Assembly: GCA_040357565.1 (NCBI GenBank)
Contig: JBDODJ010000005.1
Origin: Cercozoa sp. M6MM
Taxonomy: Eukaryota; Endomyxa: Ascetosporea
Direction: 5' to 3' (one strand)
DNA: 64,000 nucleotides
Position numbers and translations under genes: made by a program. Of this stretch, positions 1 through 10,967 are shown in pieces (within the stretch, counting starts at the first letter, position 1; the number at the start of each line of letters is the position of its first letter). Below the pieces are notes generated by a model. That model was not told the DNA's origin. It was given only the letters and a program-made list of their open reading frames with translations, and searched no databases.

Positions 1-2
1 TG

Positions 3-263
3 CACTTCTGCACCGGCGACGTGCTGGAAGTGCGTATATTTTTGCCACTCGACATCTTAGGCTCGTGCACTCTTAGTTGCTTTGCTGTGTGATACCTTTA
101 GAAAGTACAAGGAGTGCGCATATTCAACTTGAAGCACCTCGCGCAGATGGTGAATTCTGCACTCAATGTACATGTGTATGTGCCGGACTGTCACTCCTCT
201 CATGCTTAGTTGAGAGATGAGGCGAAGGTTCAAGTGCAGGGGCGCCATGTAAAATTTAACTTG

Positions 264-316
<53 letters not shown>

Positions 317-416
317 NNNNNNNNNNNNNNNNNNNNNNNNNNNNNNNNNNNNNNNNNNNNNNNNNNNNNNNNNNNNNNNNNNNNNNNNNNNNNNNNNNNN
401 NNNNNNNNNNNNNNNN

Positions 417-466
<50 letters not shown>

Positions 467-829
467 CTTACGATCAATATTTGTGTAGGTTGTGCGCTTC
501 GATTTTGCGAACCACACATCCGTCGTGGTGGATCACGATGCCGCGCTTGCTCGCCTTCCAGGTCTGCTGAAAAAGTACCGCGTCCCGACCGCCATGTCCT
601 TCGCTTTGATGGTCCCCTCATTTGCTTTGATTCACACTATTCTCAATCAGTACCCGTGTACGAGCAGACAAAAGACGAACAGGCGCGACAAAATCCTCCT
701 GCTTCCGTCTCACTCGAGGTAGTTCTCACCAAATGGTCAGTAAACTGCGCCTCCCGTACTCGAGCGGTCCTGTATGCTTTGCAGGAAAGCGCGACATCAC
801 CGTCTACGTCTCTGTCCTCCTTTCAGTAA
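3..829 (+). CDS. 3' end of an unidentified protein gene
   Basis: The gene is truncated by the left edge. A first exon piece reads HFCTGDVLEV before a GTGCGT donor near base 33. After an intron holding the (TG)n array and a 100-base gap, a second exon from about 489 reads VVRFDFANHTSVVVDHDAAL and continues through a leucine-rich stretch to about 590. A third exon (about 638-718) reads VYEQTKDEQARQNPPASVSL, and a last exon of 15 codons (785-829) ends SATSPSTSLSSFQ with TAA. The frame is kept across each GT-AG junction. I do not recognise the family. The low-complexity Ser/Pro tail suggests a cytosolic or nuclear protein, but that is inference. Confidence 0.5.
265..460. repeat. (TG)n microsatellite with 100-N gap
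   Basis: A pure TG array is interrupted by 100 N at 317-416 and lies inside the intron of the first gene. The round size of the gap marks a scaffolding gap of unknown true length. Confidence 0.95.
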
Positions 830-1176
830 AGCGTCTGGCCCGCACAAGCAACATAGCCTCCCGCCGGATTCAGTTCAGTGCAGTTCGGTTGCGTTCGTTC
901 CGCTTGCCGTTGGCCCGAAATCCATCCATTCCGTTCATTGAACTCAATTTCAACGTTTCCAACGGATTGTGAACTGAAATGAATTAACTGAGCTCGAGTG
1001 GACGGACGTAAAAGAAAAGAACGAATGCGCTAGGTGATGCTCAATTGTCACGTCGTGGCGTGGGTGTATCGTCGCACCGGGGCACCGGTCGCGTGCTCAG
1101 GCGACGATGACGCAGACCGTATCGCAATCAATGACAGTGCAGTCAGCCTGGTGTCTCAGTCTTCCGTACCGCTAGC
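830..1176. other. Intergenic, convergent gene ends
   Basis: This stretch lies between the stop of the first plus-strand gene and the stop of the minus-strand gene that follows. It should hold two 3' UTRs and polyadenylation sites. I see no open frame with coding character and no repeat. Confidence 0.5.
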
Positions 1177-2163
1177 CTACTGTCGAACGGTCTGCAAAAG
1201 CTGCTCGGACAACGTATCGGCAATATCCGGGAGCTGCTGCTCCAGGTCACTCATCTGCGTTCGCGGCGCCTTGCGTTGCGGTTCGGGCAGCGCGACCTGT
1301 GTTCAGACGCATGCATGGGATAGACTTTGGGCACGCCAAGTATAAGGGCAGGACTGCCCGAGGTGATCGATACCTTGGACACGGAGTGCTCAAACACGGT
1401 GAGGTCGTTCTGATCCGGCAGCGCGACGTACTTGGACTGGTTACCGATGTAGCGGTAGTCTTGCTGCCACGCGAACGGCATCGTGTGGTACCACGCCTCG
1501 AACTCAACAAAGGCGGCCTCCAGGCCAACCTGGTCAAAAACAAAGAAGCATCCGCATACCTCAGGATAACATCGAAGTTAATACCTCAGCGACGCGCTGC
1601 TGCCAGCGCGCATCGGTAGCGGCGAGGCGCGAGAAAATTGTTTGTTTCTGGGGACGGAAACGGGAAAAGGAAGAAAGTTAACGGTCCAGCTGTGGCGAGA
1701 CAGACATGCAAGAGCGGGTAGTTACATCATCCTGCGCTGTGAGATCGACTAGTCGCTTGATGACCATCCAGCGCGAACCGTCGGCTTCCACGCGGCGCCA
1801 GTGCAGGTCCTCAGCCTGCACACACGCACACACACACACACATACACGTATAGACACAAGTGGACTGCCAATCTGAAATGGGGTGGGACGCACCTCCTTG
1901 TAGCGACGCAGGAAGAGCATGTTCTCCTTCAGTCGCCAGTCGGTCGTGGTCTTCACCGACACTGCCTGCGAACGCACGAACAGACAAACCCACAGTTTAG
2001 ACACATGAACGCACTTGTAGAGAAACAAACGCACCGACACAAGGAGCACGCCGAGGATGCGCTTGGCCCAGATCGTGGGCGACACGAAAACCTTGATGCC
2101 TTCCGGCACCACGCCACTGGACGAGCGCCAGAAGTGCGACAGGTTGGAGTAGGACGCCGCCAT
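1177..2163 (-). CDS. Small hypothetical protein, six exons
   Basis: The start codon at 2163 opens MAASYSNLSHFWRSSSGVV. Six exons join in frame: to ILGVLL, then AVSVKTTTDWRLKENMLF, AEDLHWRRVEADGSRW, KQTIFSRLAATDARWQQRVA, GLEAAFVEFEAWYHTMPFAW, and a last exon ending in LLQTVRQ and TAG at 1177. The product is about 205 residues. The intron before the KQTIF exon carries an in-frame stop, so it must be removed. A moderately hydrophobic stretch lies around residues 25-45, but there is no clear signal peptide. I do not recognise the family. The Trp/Tyr-rich middle and Gln/Leu-rich tail suggest a soluble protein or a small peripheral membrane protein. Confidence 0.6.
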
Positions 2164-2508
2164 GGCTGCCAGACACAAGAAAAGATAATTTTGCACTGCA
2201 TCTAACTCATAACACTGAAAATACACTAACTCACTGCGTAACTGCGCTGGAAAACAACGGCCGCGGTGCTAAGGCACGAAAAACAGGCAAGTGCTGGCTA
2301 CAATGTCGATCAGCGACTTTTGATCACGCACGATCGTTCGTTTGTTGTCGCTTTGTGTTAAGGCCGTGTGCGCTAGATGACACAAAAGGCAAAGTACACG
2401 AAGCAGGAACGCGCTGCGTTTTTTCGCGAGCGCGCGCGTCAAAAAGGTGCTGTGCTGAACATTCCTGTGCCCGGTGCTTCCCCTTCTGCCTAATGTACTT
2501 CTGCTGTA

Positions 2509-3162
2509 GCACACATCGAAATAATCGAGAAAGTCAAGAGCGCTGGAATTCGGCGAAGCGACTACTTGAGCAGCAGCAGCGCGAGCAGCAGAGCCGACGA
2601 GTCTACCAAGCAAACACCTCCTGTCGAACTTGATTGTACAGCCACTTGCGTGCATTCGTGAGTGCATGCATGTATGTTTACGCATACGTACTGCTATATG
2701 CACACGAGCAGGTGTAGTTTAAGAACTCAATGATGCTATAGGGTCACAAGCACCGCGCGCAATCGACCCGGTTAACTTCATTCCGCAGAAGCGCGCGCTT
2801 CGCAAACGACTCCAGTTGGGTACAGTCTGTTGTTGGGTCCATACTCTATTTTTATTGTTCACCAGCGCAGCCAACTTTGTGTACTGGGCGGCGGTGTCGC
2901 AGCGCAGCAGATTCCAACAGGCACAGCACTCGAATCAACGAGTTTCGTTGCGAGTGGTAGAGTTCTGTGCTGGGGGTGGTCATCTTGGTACTCGCGTTTC
3001 TTCGACCCTTGCGTTTTGTTTGTTAGATTGGTCATTTTTAGGACTTGCCTTGGCACACTTTTTGCCGAGGATACCGGCGAGGCTGATTCTTGACGGGTGC
3101 GACGGTAAGTTGCTCTTGCTTGCTACCTTGTACCCTTATCAATACGCCTGGAGTAATGTGAG

Positions 3163-3210
<48 letters not shown>

Positions 3211-3220
3211 NNNNNNNNNN

Positions 3221-3270
<50 letters not shown>

Positions 3271-4173
3271 GATATTGGATTGATGTGGCAGGCACTTTGT
3301 CGCAGTTCTTAAATTCGTTGCATGTCGAGTTGGTCGAAAAGAACGCACGTGCATGCGAAATAGCACGGACTCGTATCGCTGATTGGCGGCAGCACGAACA
3401 ATATGTATTCTCACTGTTAATTGATGCACTGTAGCCGCGGGGAAGCTGATATCTCCCGGATTAGTGTGACAAGCACGACGGTTGTGAAATTGATGTCTCG
3501 GTGACACAAGCATGGTTGCAAGAGTACTCTTGTGACACGACATTTGACGTTGGTGTTGCCGTGCACGCCTGCGGTCTGTTGACCGACCTGTCTCAGCTGC
3601 ATTGCATGCAACATGACGCAGCTTTTGTGTTGTGCTCCTGCTGCGTGGGAAAGATCAAGGGCATGGTATTGGCACACTTTGAACACAGTTTCCGTCCACT
3701 GTAGTGTGTTCCTGCAGTTGTCAGACACGCTGCTAAATGTGGAACACACACGGCAACGCAACTACGGCGTGCTGGGCCAAGCGAGCCTGCACGTGCCTCG
3801 AAGTGAGCGCTTTCGCTCTGTCCTGTCGCAGCAAGAGTTTCTACAGATGACACGTGCAGCCGGTAGAGCTTTCTCATTCGTTGACAGTAACGATAGAGGG
3901 CACTTGTAATTTCTTTGACTGTTGTAGACTACTCTGAGTGGGATCTTCGTTCCAACTGCGAGCACGCCACGCTGCGTCGTTTGTGGTAAATTCGATTATC
4001 AATGCACTCACTCTCTCTGAAGTTTTCATGCGCTCAGTAAAATTTACGTCGAAATGGACCGTATGGAGTGTGCCCGGCGAGCAGGCTACAGCACCGTGCT
4101 CGGCAAGCTACGTCCGTGCGAAAGCTCGCCAAAGAACGACGTCATCGTTGGCTGGAAACCCGTGCGTGAGTGA
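2509..4173 (+). CDS. GSTCD-like SAM methyltransferase
   Basis: This is a class I methyltransferase fold resembling the C-terminal half of animal GSTCD. Visible motifs in order are VVEFCAGGGHL (SAM-binding glycine loop, about 2957-2990), VELVEKNARACEIARTR (acidic motif II region, about 3330), FDVGVAVHACGLLTDL (motif IV-like, about 3545), DAAFVLCSCCVGKIK, PRSERFRSVLSQQEFLQM, and a C-terminal KNDVIVGWKP ending with TGA at 4171-4173. These match the order I know in GSTCD (VALHACG, CCYGxIQ, PRS, PKNDI). The second to third domain join crosses an intron holding a (TG)n array and a 10-N gap. The N-terminal GST part seen in animals was not found; the upstream exon (from about 2509, HIEIIEKVKSAGIRRSDY) is Ser-rich instead. 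The true start is uncertain. The substrate is unknown. Confidence 0.7.
3164..3269. repeat. (TG)n microsatellite with 10-N gap
   Basis: A TG array with N at 3211-3220 lies inside an intron of the GSTCD-like gene. Copy number cannot be trusted across the gap. Confidence 0.95.
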
Positions 4174-4289
4174 TCATCGCATGAGATTACTGCTGCCGTT
4201 GCCTTGCGACTGTAGCTAAGGCACGTGCACAACCCGACCGGCATGGGTGATCGACGGCCGCGCTGGGAACGCTCTTCGAACTAGCCTGG

Positions 4290-5749
4290 TCAGCACGGAC
4301 TGGCGTGGATCGACGGCGCCATGGCTTTCAGTTCAGCCGGTTTGAATCGGGTGGAGTCAGAAATTACTTGCTCTAGCGTAGTACTGATACATACTCTACG
4401 GTCGTGCAACTTGAAGTTGGTCAGTGTGTAGTTTTTTACTTCACCCAAGCGAAGGTAGTGCTCAACTCCGTCACCCCACACTACCTGATCCAAGCTGTGG
4501 AACGGATCGGACGGCCGCAGATTTACTTGAGACCCCAGTCGCTGCAACGATTGTGCGCCTTGATGAAGAAGACTTCGAGATTGTCGCGCAGCCACTTGGC
4601 TTCTCGAAGCTGCCATGCCAGTTTTTCAGTTTCGCGACTCGAGTTCTTCCGTTTCTTTGTGTTCCAGTTTGGCATGTCGGTGGTACGGCAGCACTCGGCC
4701 GAAACACGCGCAAGCGTCGCCTGGAGTTGCGACACGAGAGTGCGTGCCAGGTTCAAGCCTTGCTGCGTCATCACAAAGACGGCGATGCTATCTCGGCGAA
4801 GAACTTGCAGTTCGCGTCTTCGGCTTGTCTGCAGAGTCAACTACACACAATTTTACATCATTCCAGAAGCGTCAGTGGCTTTGATTCTACCGAAGCGTTC
4901 TTGCTCCCACAAAGCGCGGCAACGCTTGCAGCGTGGAACTCGTAGTGGAAGGCGTTGCCGTGCGCAGCTTCGAAGCGCGACATCACCGAGGACAGTGCGT
5001 CGGACAGCAGTTCGAGAATGAGGTTGTTCGCAGAGGTAGACAGTGCTACGTCAGTCGGCGTCTCCTGTAAATCCCACCATAAATTGTTCGAGTCGGTCGT
5101 CTTTGAGTGTTCGGCTACCTTTCTGAGGATGATATTCACTTCGAGCAGCTTCTGTACGAGGTATAAACATATTGATATTCAGGGAAAAGAGCGGCTACCG
5201 GGTAGACACGAGCCCAGTCGAAGTGATTCCACACAGCGCGCATGCCATCAGGAGCACGTGGAGCGCGCTTGAATTCGGGCAGGCGTGTATACTGTAGCAG
5301 CCGTAGGGCGAGTTGGTAGAGACTCTTGCCGAACAGGGGGCGGTAGAATTTTGACTTGGCATAGGATAGCACTCGCTCGATGGCCGGCTTTGTCGTGATG
5401 TGCACATCAATGTCAAAGCGCAGTCGAAGCACGCGCAGCACTTCTTCTGCACAGCACCCACACAACTGCAACGCTAGCATACCCTCCTTCAAGAAGCCCT
5501 GAACTCACCAGAGCGAACAGCGTCCACTGCTTGCGCGTCAGGACACGAGTTCGGGCACGAGGTGCCGACGGGCTGCTTCGCGCGAGAGACGACTTTGAAA
5601 CTCTCGGCCAAAAAGTCGCTCGGACTGCCGTTCGGGCTCGTTTGAGTACTAAAGCCGGACGATGGCGTCGGCACGAATGAACTGCAGGTACTGAGACTGT
5701 AGTTCCACTGGCTACAACTATCGCGCTCGATGTAAAACTCACGTTCCAT
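4290..5749 (-). CDS. Hypothetical protein with helical, coiled-coil-like segments
   Basis: The best-supported model starts at 5749 (MEREFYIERDSCSQWNYSL), removes a 44-base intron beginning GTACCTGCAG, and reads on to LTRKQWTLFALLCGC, FDIDVHITTKPAIERVLSYA, KFYRPLFGKSLYQLALRLLQ, TDSNNLWWDLQETPTDVALS, LILELLSDALSSVMSRFEAA, VMTQQGLNLARTLVSQLQAT, LAWQLREAKWLRDNLEVFF and VVWGDGVEHYLRLGE, ending at TGA 4290. The length is about 420 residues. Long amphipathic Leu-rich stretches suggest helical bundles or coiled coil. I do not recognise the family. An upstream open frame with a signal-peptide-like start (MNGILLYFLVLASTCATNG, 6054) cannot be spliced on without meeting TGA, so I left it out. Confidence 0.55.
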
Positions 5750-6496
5750 TCAACTGACGGAAAGAAATGTTCCGGAAAACCGGCGTAAAGTTACCTCGAA
5801 AGCTCGAACGTCTCGGACAGAGACGAAGGTGTGACTGGCGTATCTGTACGGGAGGGGGTTTTCTCTTGCTTCGTCGGAATCGGAATCGGTGAAGATGGTC
5901 GGCAAGGGGCAGATTGCTCAGTGCCTGCCTGTGACAGGATGGCAGTGTCCGCTGGAGACGGTGGCATGAACAACGAGTAGCGACGGGTAGTCGACGAACC
6001 ATTCGTTGCGCACGTGGACGCGAGCACCAAGAAGTAGAGCAGGATTCCGTTCATGGCTTTCCAAGATAGTTGAAGTCTCAAATCCGCTGGCTGGCAAACA
6101 ACTCGTCTGCAAAAGTCACGTCGTCGCGTGGGATTGCGTCGCACACAACTGAGCACACTCGCACTCGCACTACACGCTCGCAGAGTTGTTATTTGTTCAG
6201 TGTTGAAATAACCTTGATTTGAGGCGCGCGCCGGGCATGTCACCGAACTCGGGGATTTAAATTCGAATCCACCTGACAGTCCGAATTCTCCGGAGACTTG
6301 CCGTCGGAACCGAATTGCCCTCCGTCCACAGGCTGAAGCGTGTCAAGCTGAGCTGAACTTAGTGGTACGGTATTACAGTATCAGTCGTAGACTTAATGCT
6401 GATAGTACCGTTCCTGCAAACAGTTTGTACGGGAAAGTTAATTCACTGCATGGCATCAACCGGCCGGCAGCAATGCTACCTGTCTAATTTATTTAT
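5750..6496. other. Intergenic, possible 5' exon of the preceding gene
   Basis: This lies between the start of the minus-strand gene ending at 4290 and the stop of BBS5. It contains a 90-codon minus-strand frame (6054 to about 5793) that opens like a signal peptide and is followed by a good GTAACT donor, but joining it to the next exon gives an immediate stop. It could be an upstream or alternative exon. Nothing else is evident. Confidence 0.35.
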
Positions 6497-8399
6497 TCAA
6501 GCGTGCAGCTGCCCGCTCTTCCGCAATTGCGAGCGCGCTCGCACGGTAGCCTCCAACTTGCTCTGTAGTGCTTGTTCCGATAGCCGTGCGTTGAACATAA
6601 AATCAGCGCGATCGACGCGAAGAAATTCGGGAACTCGCACAGGCGCGTACCACAAGGAGTCAATGTCCACGTTTGAAGGCAGTTGTTGTATTGCGAGACC
6701 TGCCAAATCATTCGAGGCAACAATCTTTTCCACGTTGTTTTCGGCGTCAACGGCCGCAGGCAGCGCATAGAACGCACTCGTTACATCAGAAGCTCGCGTA
6801 GCTTTCGCTTTGGGGCTTCGTTGAACTGGCGTCGAACCGCTTTCGTCTTCTTCTGCGTCACTTTCGAGATAACCGAGCACACGAACTCCTTCGTTCACTG
6901 TTTCTTCGCGTCGTCGGTCGAGCGGGACCTGCGGAGACGCTTGTTGCACTTGCACACCAAAGTCAGGCGCATGCTGCGCTGAGGACCATGTAGCTTTCAC
7001 TTGCTTTGCGATCGTTTTCAGTTCGGCCTCGTCGTCCACTCGGAACCCGAGAATGAAGCCTCCCTGCAATGTTTCTCGGTTCACAGCTCCACTCAAACTG
7101 CAAATCGATGAGACAACAGCTGACCACTCTTTGAAAGGTCTCCAGCACCAGCGCTATGCCAAACTTGCTTTGTCGAAGCATCGCCGTGCGAATTTGAATG
7201 TGTGGCACACTGACATTGAAGTTCTGTGCACATGATGCATGCCAGACGAGTCGAATGTTTGTGAGATACATCACGCCCAGATTGCTCTGCACCAGTCAAT
7301 CCTGTGAGCCTTCCACCGTCCGAAGTAAGGTGTGGCACTTAAATACACTTACCTGATCAACTGACAGATTCCAAACTCCGTGTATCTTCGCGATCACGGA
7401 TTCGCGAGGAAGCAACACAAGCTCGCCTTCGCCACGACCACTCCCGACGGGCTAAATTGGGGTTTCTCGTTAAAAAAGTGCTCAGTCACACATCCAAACT
7501 GGTGTCACCTTGTCCACGAGAGCTCCCCTCAGACGCAGTTCACGGAACAAGCGCGAGGATTCGTAAGCGCGCAGCACAGACTGAGTCGAGTCGAAGAGTC
7601 GCGCCGCATACGTGGCAAAATGCCTCGACTGCGATTTGGGCGCAGACGTAAAGATGAACTCGAATCTACTCAACGCACAGATCTCAAGATAAACCGGCAT
7701 CACCCACAGACACAAACGGAGAAAGTGCCGAGTCTTTCGAAAACGAGCGAGTACAAACAAGGATTCGCAAACTTCGCCTCCACGCAGCCTGCTTTTCGAC
7801 TGCACGAAGCACGTGTTAGTGGATGAGTGGACGGACTGATGCTAAAATATACTGGCAGTCGTTTCAGAGTACCGGTCGAACGGCCGCAGAAGAGATGCAG
7901 TCGAAACCAATGCTTAGCGAAGGAGCCATGTCGATCCGGTCAAGCCATCGTTCCCTGCACAGACCAGGCTGATAGTTTGCCATCCTCTCGTAGGATAAGC
8001 TCACAAGCTGCGCAGTTGTCGCTTGTCTTTAATCTGCTTTTGTCGATTTTCAGCTGTTCAATAAATGCATTGCCACTGCTTCGAAAAGATGATGCCCTTC
8101 ACAGAAGAAAGCTCGCGGTGCTACGGTACCTGCATCGTGGAGCACAAGTCCAGCTCCAGGCAGCTGGACCCCAAGCCAGACTAACCGAAGCGAAGTCACC
8201 ACAAGCGTTCCCCTTCGTCCGTTGTTGCCCTGCAAAAAAACGAGTAAAAGCCGAAGTGCTACCGAGCAACAGTATAAAGTACTTTGGTGTCCTCAATGTC
8301 GCAGAGCACATCAACGACGTGCTCGCCAGGCAAAAGTGCCAACTGACTGCTTGGCGGATCGAAGCGGATTTCGGCATCCCGCCAGAGCATTTTTGCCAT
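6497..8399 (-). CDS. BBS5: Bardet-Biedl syndrome 5 protein (BBSome subunit)
   Basis: BBS5 is a subunit of the BBSome, the coat that moves membrane proteins in and out of cilia; its two PH-like domains bind phosphoinositides. Exon 1 (8399-8283) reads MAKMLWRDAEIRFD, then LLPGEHVVDVLCDIEDTK. Exon 2 begins at 8229 with GNNGRRGTLVVTSLRLVW, matching the NNGDRGRLLVTNLRILW segment of animal BBS5. Further exons read LSIGFDCISSAAVRP, SRFEFIFTSAPKSQSRHFAT, SVLRAYESSRLFRELRLRGA, KIHGVWNLSVDQ, SNLGVMYLTNIRLVWHAS, NFNVSVPHIQIRTAMLRQSK, FGIALVLETFQ and GGFILGFRVDDEAELKTIAK, ending at TAA 6497. Motif order and spacing follow the family throughout. The last exon is longer and more acidic than in animals. Small exons around 7800-8200 are not fully resolved. 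It is strong evidence that this organism builds cilia. Confidence 0.93.
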
Positions 8400-9051
8400 C
8401 TTGTTCGTCCCTCGGGCTTGTCTGTGGCCTAAAGATGCTCTGACTGCCGGCTATAATGGACATTTGGCGCTAGGTTTGACCTAGAACCTGGCAGCAAGGT
8501 TTTTGATATTCTGCAGCTCCTGGGCGTTTCTCAGTCAGGCTTGGCTTCCATTACCTACGCAACCGAAAACTAAATTTACTGTAAGCGAAGCATGAATCGC
8601 CGTAGTACCTACACAGTACGAGACGATACGCATGTGCATCGTATTTTCTTTGTATAAAAACGCTGCTCCTGGCCCAGATACCAAGGCAATGCGAAGAATG
8701 CAACGCCAAAGGCAGAACCAGAACCCGCAACGCAACTGCGCGGGATGCAAGAAAAGATTACTGAAGCGTAAGCTGCATCCCCGTCTGGACTGTGCTATGG
8801 GGCAAAATGCAAGCAATGCGATGAGACAGAACAAAGAGAAACGCTGTAAACTACCGTACAGAGTTGGTTTCTTAGTCGAGTAGACTAACTATTAAAACGT
8901 CGTTCGATTTTCTTTACGCCAGCCGGCAGTTTGAATTGCACGGCATGTGCGCAACTGAAAGAAAAAACGAAACTGTTTACGTTAGATCTGCTACGAATCC
9001 GAGCCAACGATGGACAGCGCGGAAATCAATGCGGAGTTCCATTGTGTTCGA
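8400..9051. other. Intergenic between COX11 and BBS5
   Basis: This lies between the COX11 stop and the BBS5 start, both on the minus strand, so it should hold the BBS5 promoter and the COX11 3' UTR. The short plus-strand frames here are Arg/Gln-rich and show no family resemblance. I see no repeat or RNA gene. Confidence 0.5.
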
Positions 9052-9310
9052 TCATTGCGGCGTCTCAGAGTTCCTGGCACCACGACGGTAGTCACGCACG
9101 GTGGCTCCGCCCAAAGCGACTCGCGGACTGTGTGACTTCATGCCGTCGGCATCGGGACGCAGCACTACGAGCTCTGTCTCGTTCTTCACCTGCACTCGCA
9201 CAAGTACACATACACATGTGTATACATGCAAACAGACACATCATACCTCGGCCTTGGCACCCTTTCGCAGCAACTGTGGTCTCAACTGCTCACAACGAAC
9301 ACATACATAT

Positions 9311-9358
<48 letters not shown>

Positions 9359-9368
9359 NNNNNNNNNN

Positions 9369-9418
<50 letters not shown>

Positions 9419-10683
9419 GTGCTTGTATAAGATAGAGGGAAAGAGGGGGGAACCTTGGACTCAAGACGCGCAATTTCGGCCTCCTGCTGCGCCGAGACCT
9501 CATCGGGGAAGTCGTTCTCCGAGTTGGACGGGTAGAAAATGTAGTGCAGTGTTAGGTCGTCAATGTCGCGACGGTACTGATCCTCGTCGACCTCCTTGTC
9601 GATGAAGAAAAACACCGGCATCTCCACGGTCTCGTGCGGCCGCACGCGCTGCTCCTCGAAGCAGAAGCACTGGATCTTGGTGAAGTACTGGCCTGCACAA
9701 CCGACTTTCAATCGCAAAACAACAGACAACAACAAACAACAACAGACCCCAACACACAAAAGAGACAGGAGCGCACCGATTTTGGGCGGGTTGATGAAGT
9801 AGACACTCATGCCAGTGACGGGCTGGTTGCTCAGGTTCTCGACCTCGAAGAACACGAGCGCTGTCTCGCCCGGCGACACGAACACCTCCGGCTGCAGCGG
9901 TCGGAATGTCCACGGCAGACCTAGAGTGTCCCAGGTTCATTCGATACATGTTTACAATTCAGACACACAGACACAGACACACAGGCTACCTTCGTCGACT
10001 GTGGTGTCGAACCGCACGCGAATCTTGCGTCGCGGCAGATCGTAGTCCGCCGTCGGGAGGATCGACGACTGCACACACGCACACACATAATGTTCGTGTG
10101 TCAGTGGATACTTATGTGTGCGTGTATGCAAAACAGTGAGAGGTACCAGTTTAAGGTCGTCGGACTGACGACCGGCACCGTCGATGCCGAACTGCGCGCA
10201 GATGATGCGGTACAACGGAATCATGGCGACGCAACTGCCCAGCATGAAGGTCATCACGCCCATGAAGAAGAACACCGTCTCCTCACCGCCTGTCCAACAC
10301 AAAATATCAAACACACACAGCTAGCTCTAGTAGTTCAACAAAAAGCAAAGCCTAACACCAACAATAACAACAAAACAACAACAACAAAACAACAAAACAA
10401 CAACAACAACGACAACGAAGCCTACCCAAGAAAGTGGAAATCTTGCGTTTGCGCTGCTCCTGCTTCAACACGTGCTTCGCATCGTAGAAGGCTGTTCGAG
10501 CGCTGCAATTCGCGAGATCAAATAACGGGTGACACTGAGACCCAGACTTATTAAAGGCTACCCTGTGCGGAGTGTCGAACGCAGCGAGCGCGCTGTGACC
10601 CAGGCGGCGCGCGAGTACGAACGAGAAGCGCTCTGCGGAGATTGAAATAATCGCCGCGCCGCACGCATCGCAAAGCGGTGCAT
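9052..10683 (-). CDS. COX11: Cytochrome c oxidase assembly protein COX11
   Basis: COX11 delivers copper to the CuB site of cytochrome oxidase subunit 1 at the inner mitochondrial membrane. Exon 1 starts at 10683 with MHRFAMRAARRLFQSPQSAS, an Arg/Ser-rich, acid-free mitochondrial presequence. Next come ARTAFYDAKHVLKQEQRKRK, then the single membrane span GVMTFMLGSCVAMIPLYRII, whose PLYR..C matches the family. Later exons give RKIRVRFDTTVDE, VFVSPGETALVFFEVENLSN, VYFINPPKIGQYFTKIQ and CFCFEEQ, which holds the copper-binding CFCF pair, followed by EMPVFFFIDKEVDEDQYRRD and LTLHYIFYPS. The usual protein ends near this point. Here at least three further pieces follow: DEVSAQQEAEIARLESK, LRPQLLRKGAKAE and a last exon of about 40 codons ending ETPQ and TGA. 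The intron between the first two holds the 9.3-kb (TG)n array. Confidence 0.93.
9312..9414. repeat. (TG)n microsatellite with 10-N gap
   Basis: The array lies within a COX11 intron, with N at 9359-9368. On the sense strand of the gene it reads (CA)n. Confidence 0.95.
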
Positions 10684-10967
10684 TTTCGTCAACCAAAACA
10701 CCAAGGTTACAGATCAATGTGCACTCACACCTGTGCACAGCACGATCTGTGCGTCAACAATCCGAAATGGCAGTGCAGACTGGGCTCAAGGTGGTACAAA
10801 CAAGCAACAGGTCTGATCCCTTGGCCGGCACAGAATCGCCATTTATTCCCTGTGATTCTGCAGTCTGTCCAGTTTGGCTCTGTTTGGCTGGAAAAGTGCG
10901 GCGTAGAGCAAACAACGCTGCGAGCAGAACTGCGATCTAGTGCATCTTTTGTTGCTATCGAATTTTT
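10684..10967. promoter_or_regulatory. Shared intergenic region between divergent COX11 and peroxiredoxin
   Basis: The start codons of COX11 (-) and the peroxiredoxin (+) are 284 bases apart and point outward, so this stretch must hold both promoters. I see no convincing TATA box or initiator. A bidirectional promoter is inference from layout only. Confidence 0.4.

Noticed and set aside
57..829. Open frames of alternating His-Thr or Cys-Val over the TG/CA arrays (also at 3.2, 9.3, 12.3, 13.0, 43 and 57.9 kb)
   Set aside because: They are translations of dinucleotide repeats through introns and gaps, not genes.
2269..2703. 144-codon minus-strand open frame
   Set aside because: It is Cys/His/Arg-rich with no family resemblance and lies opposite exons of the plus-strand methyltransferase gene.
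5517..5680. Alternative frame ending HLVPELVS then TGA, which would read on into LTRKQW only with a 2-base change
   Set aside because: A 44-base GT-AG intron upstream gives an uninterrupted frame to LTRKQWTLFALL, so no frameshift needs to be assumed.
5793..6054. Minus-strand frame opening MNGILLYFLVLASTCATNG, looking like a signal peptide
   Set aside because: Its only good donor joins the next exon with an immediate TGA, and the downstream gene has its own start at 5749. Kept as a possible alternative exon only.
8632..8883. Plus-strand frame rich in Arg, Gln and Asn with CxxC-like pairs
   Set aside because: No splice context, no motif beyond composition, and it lies between two minus-strand genes.
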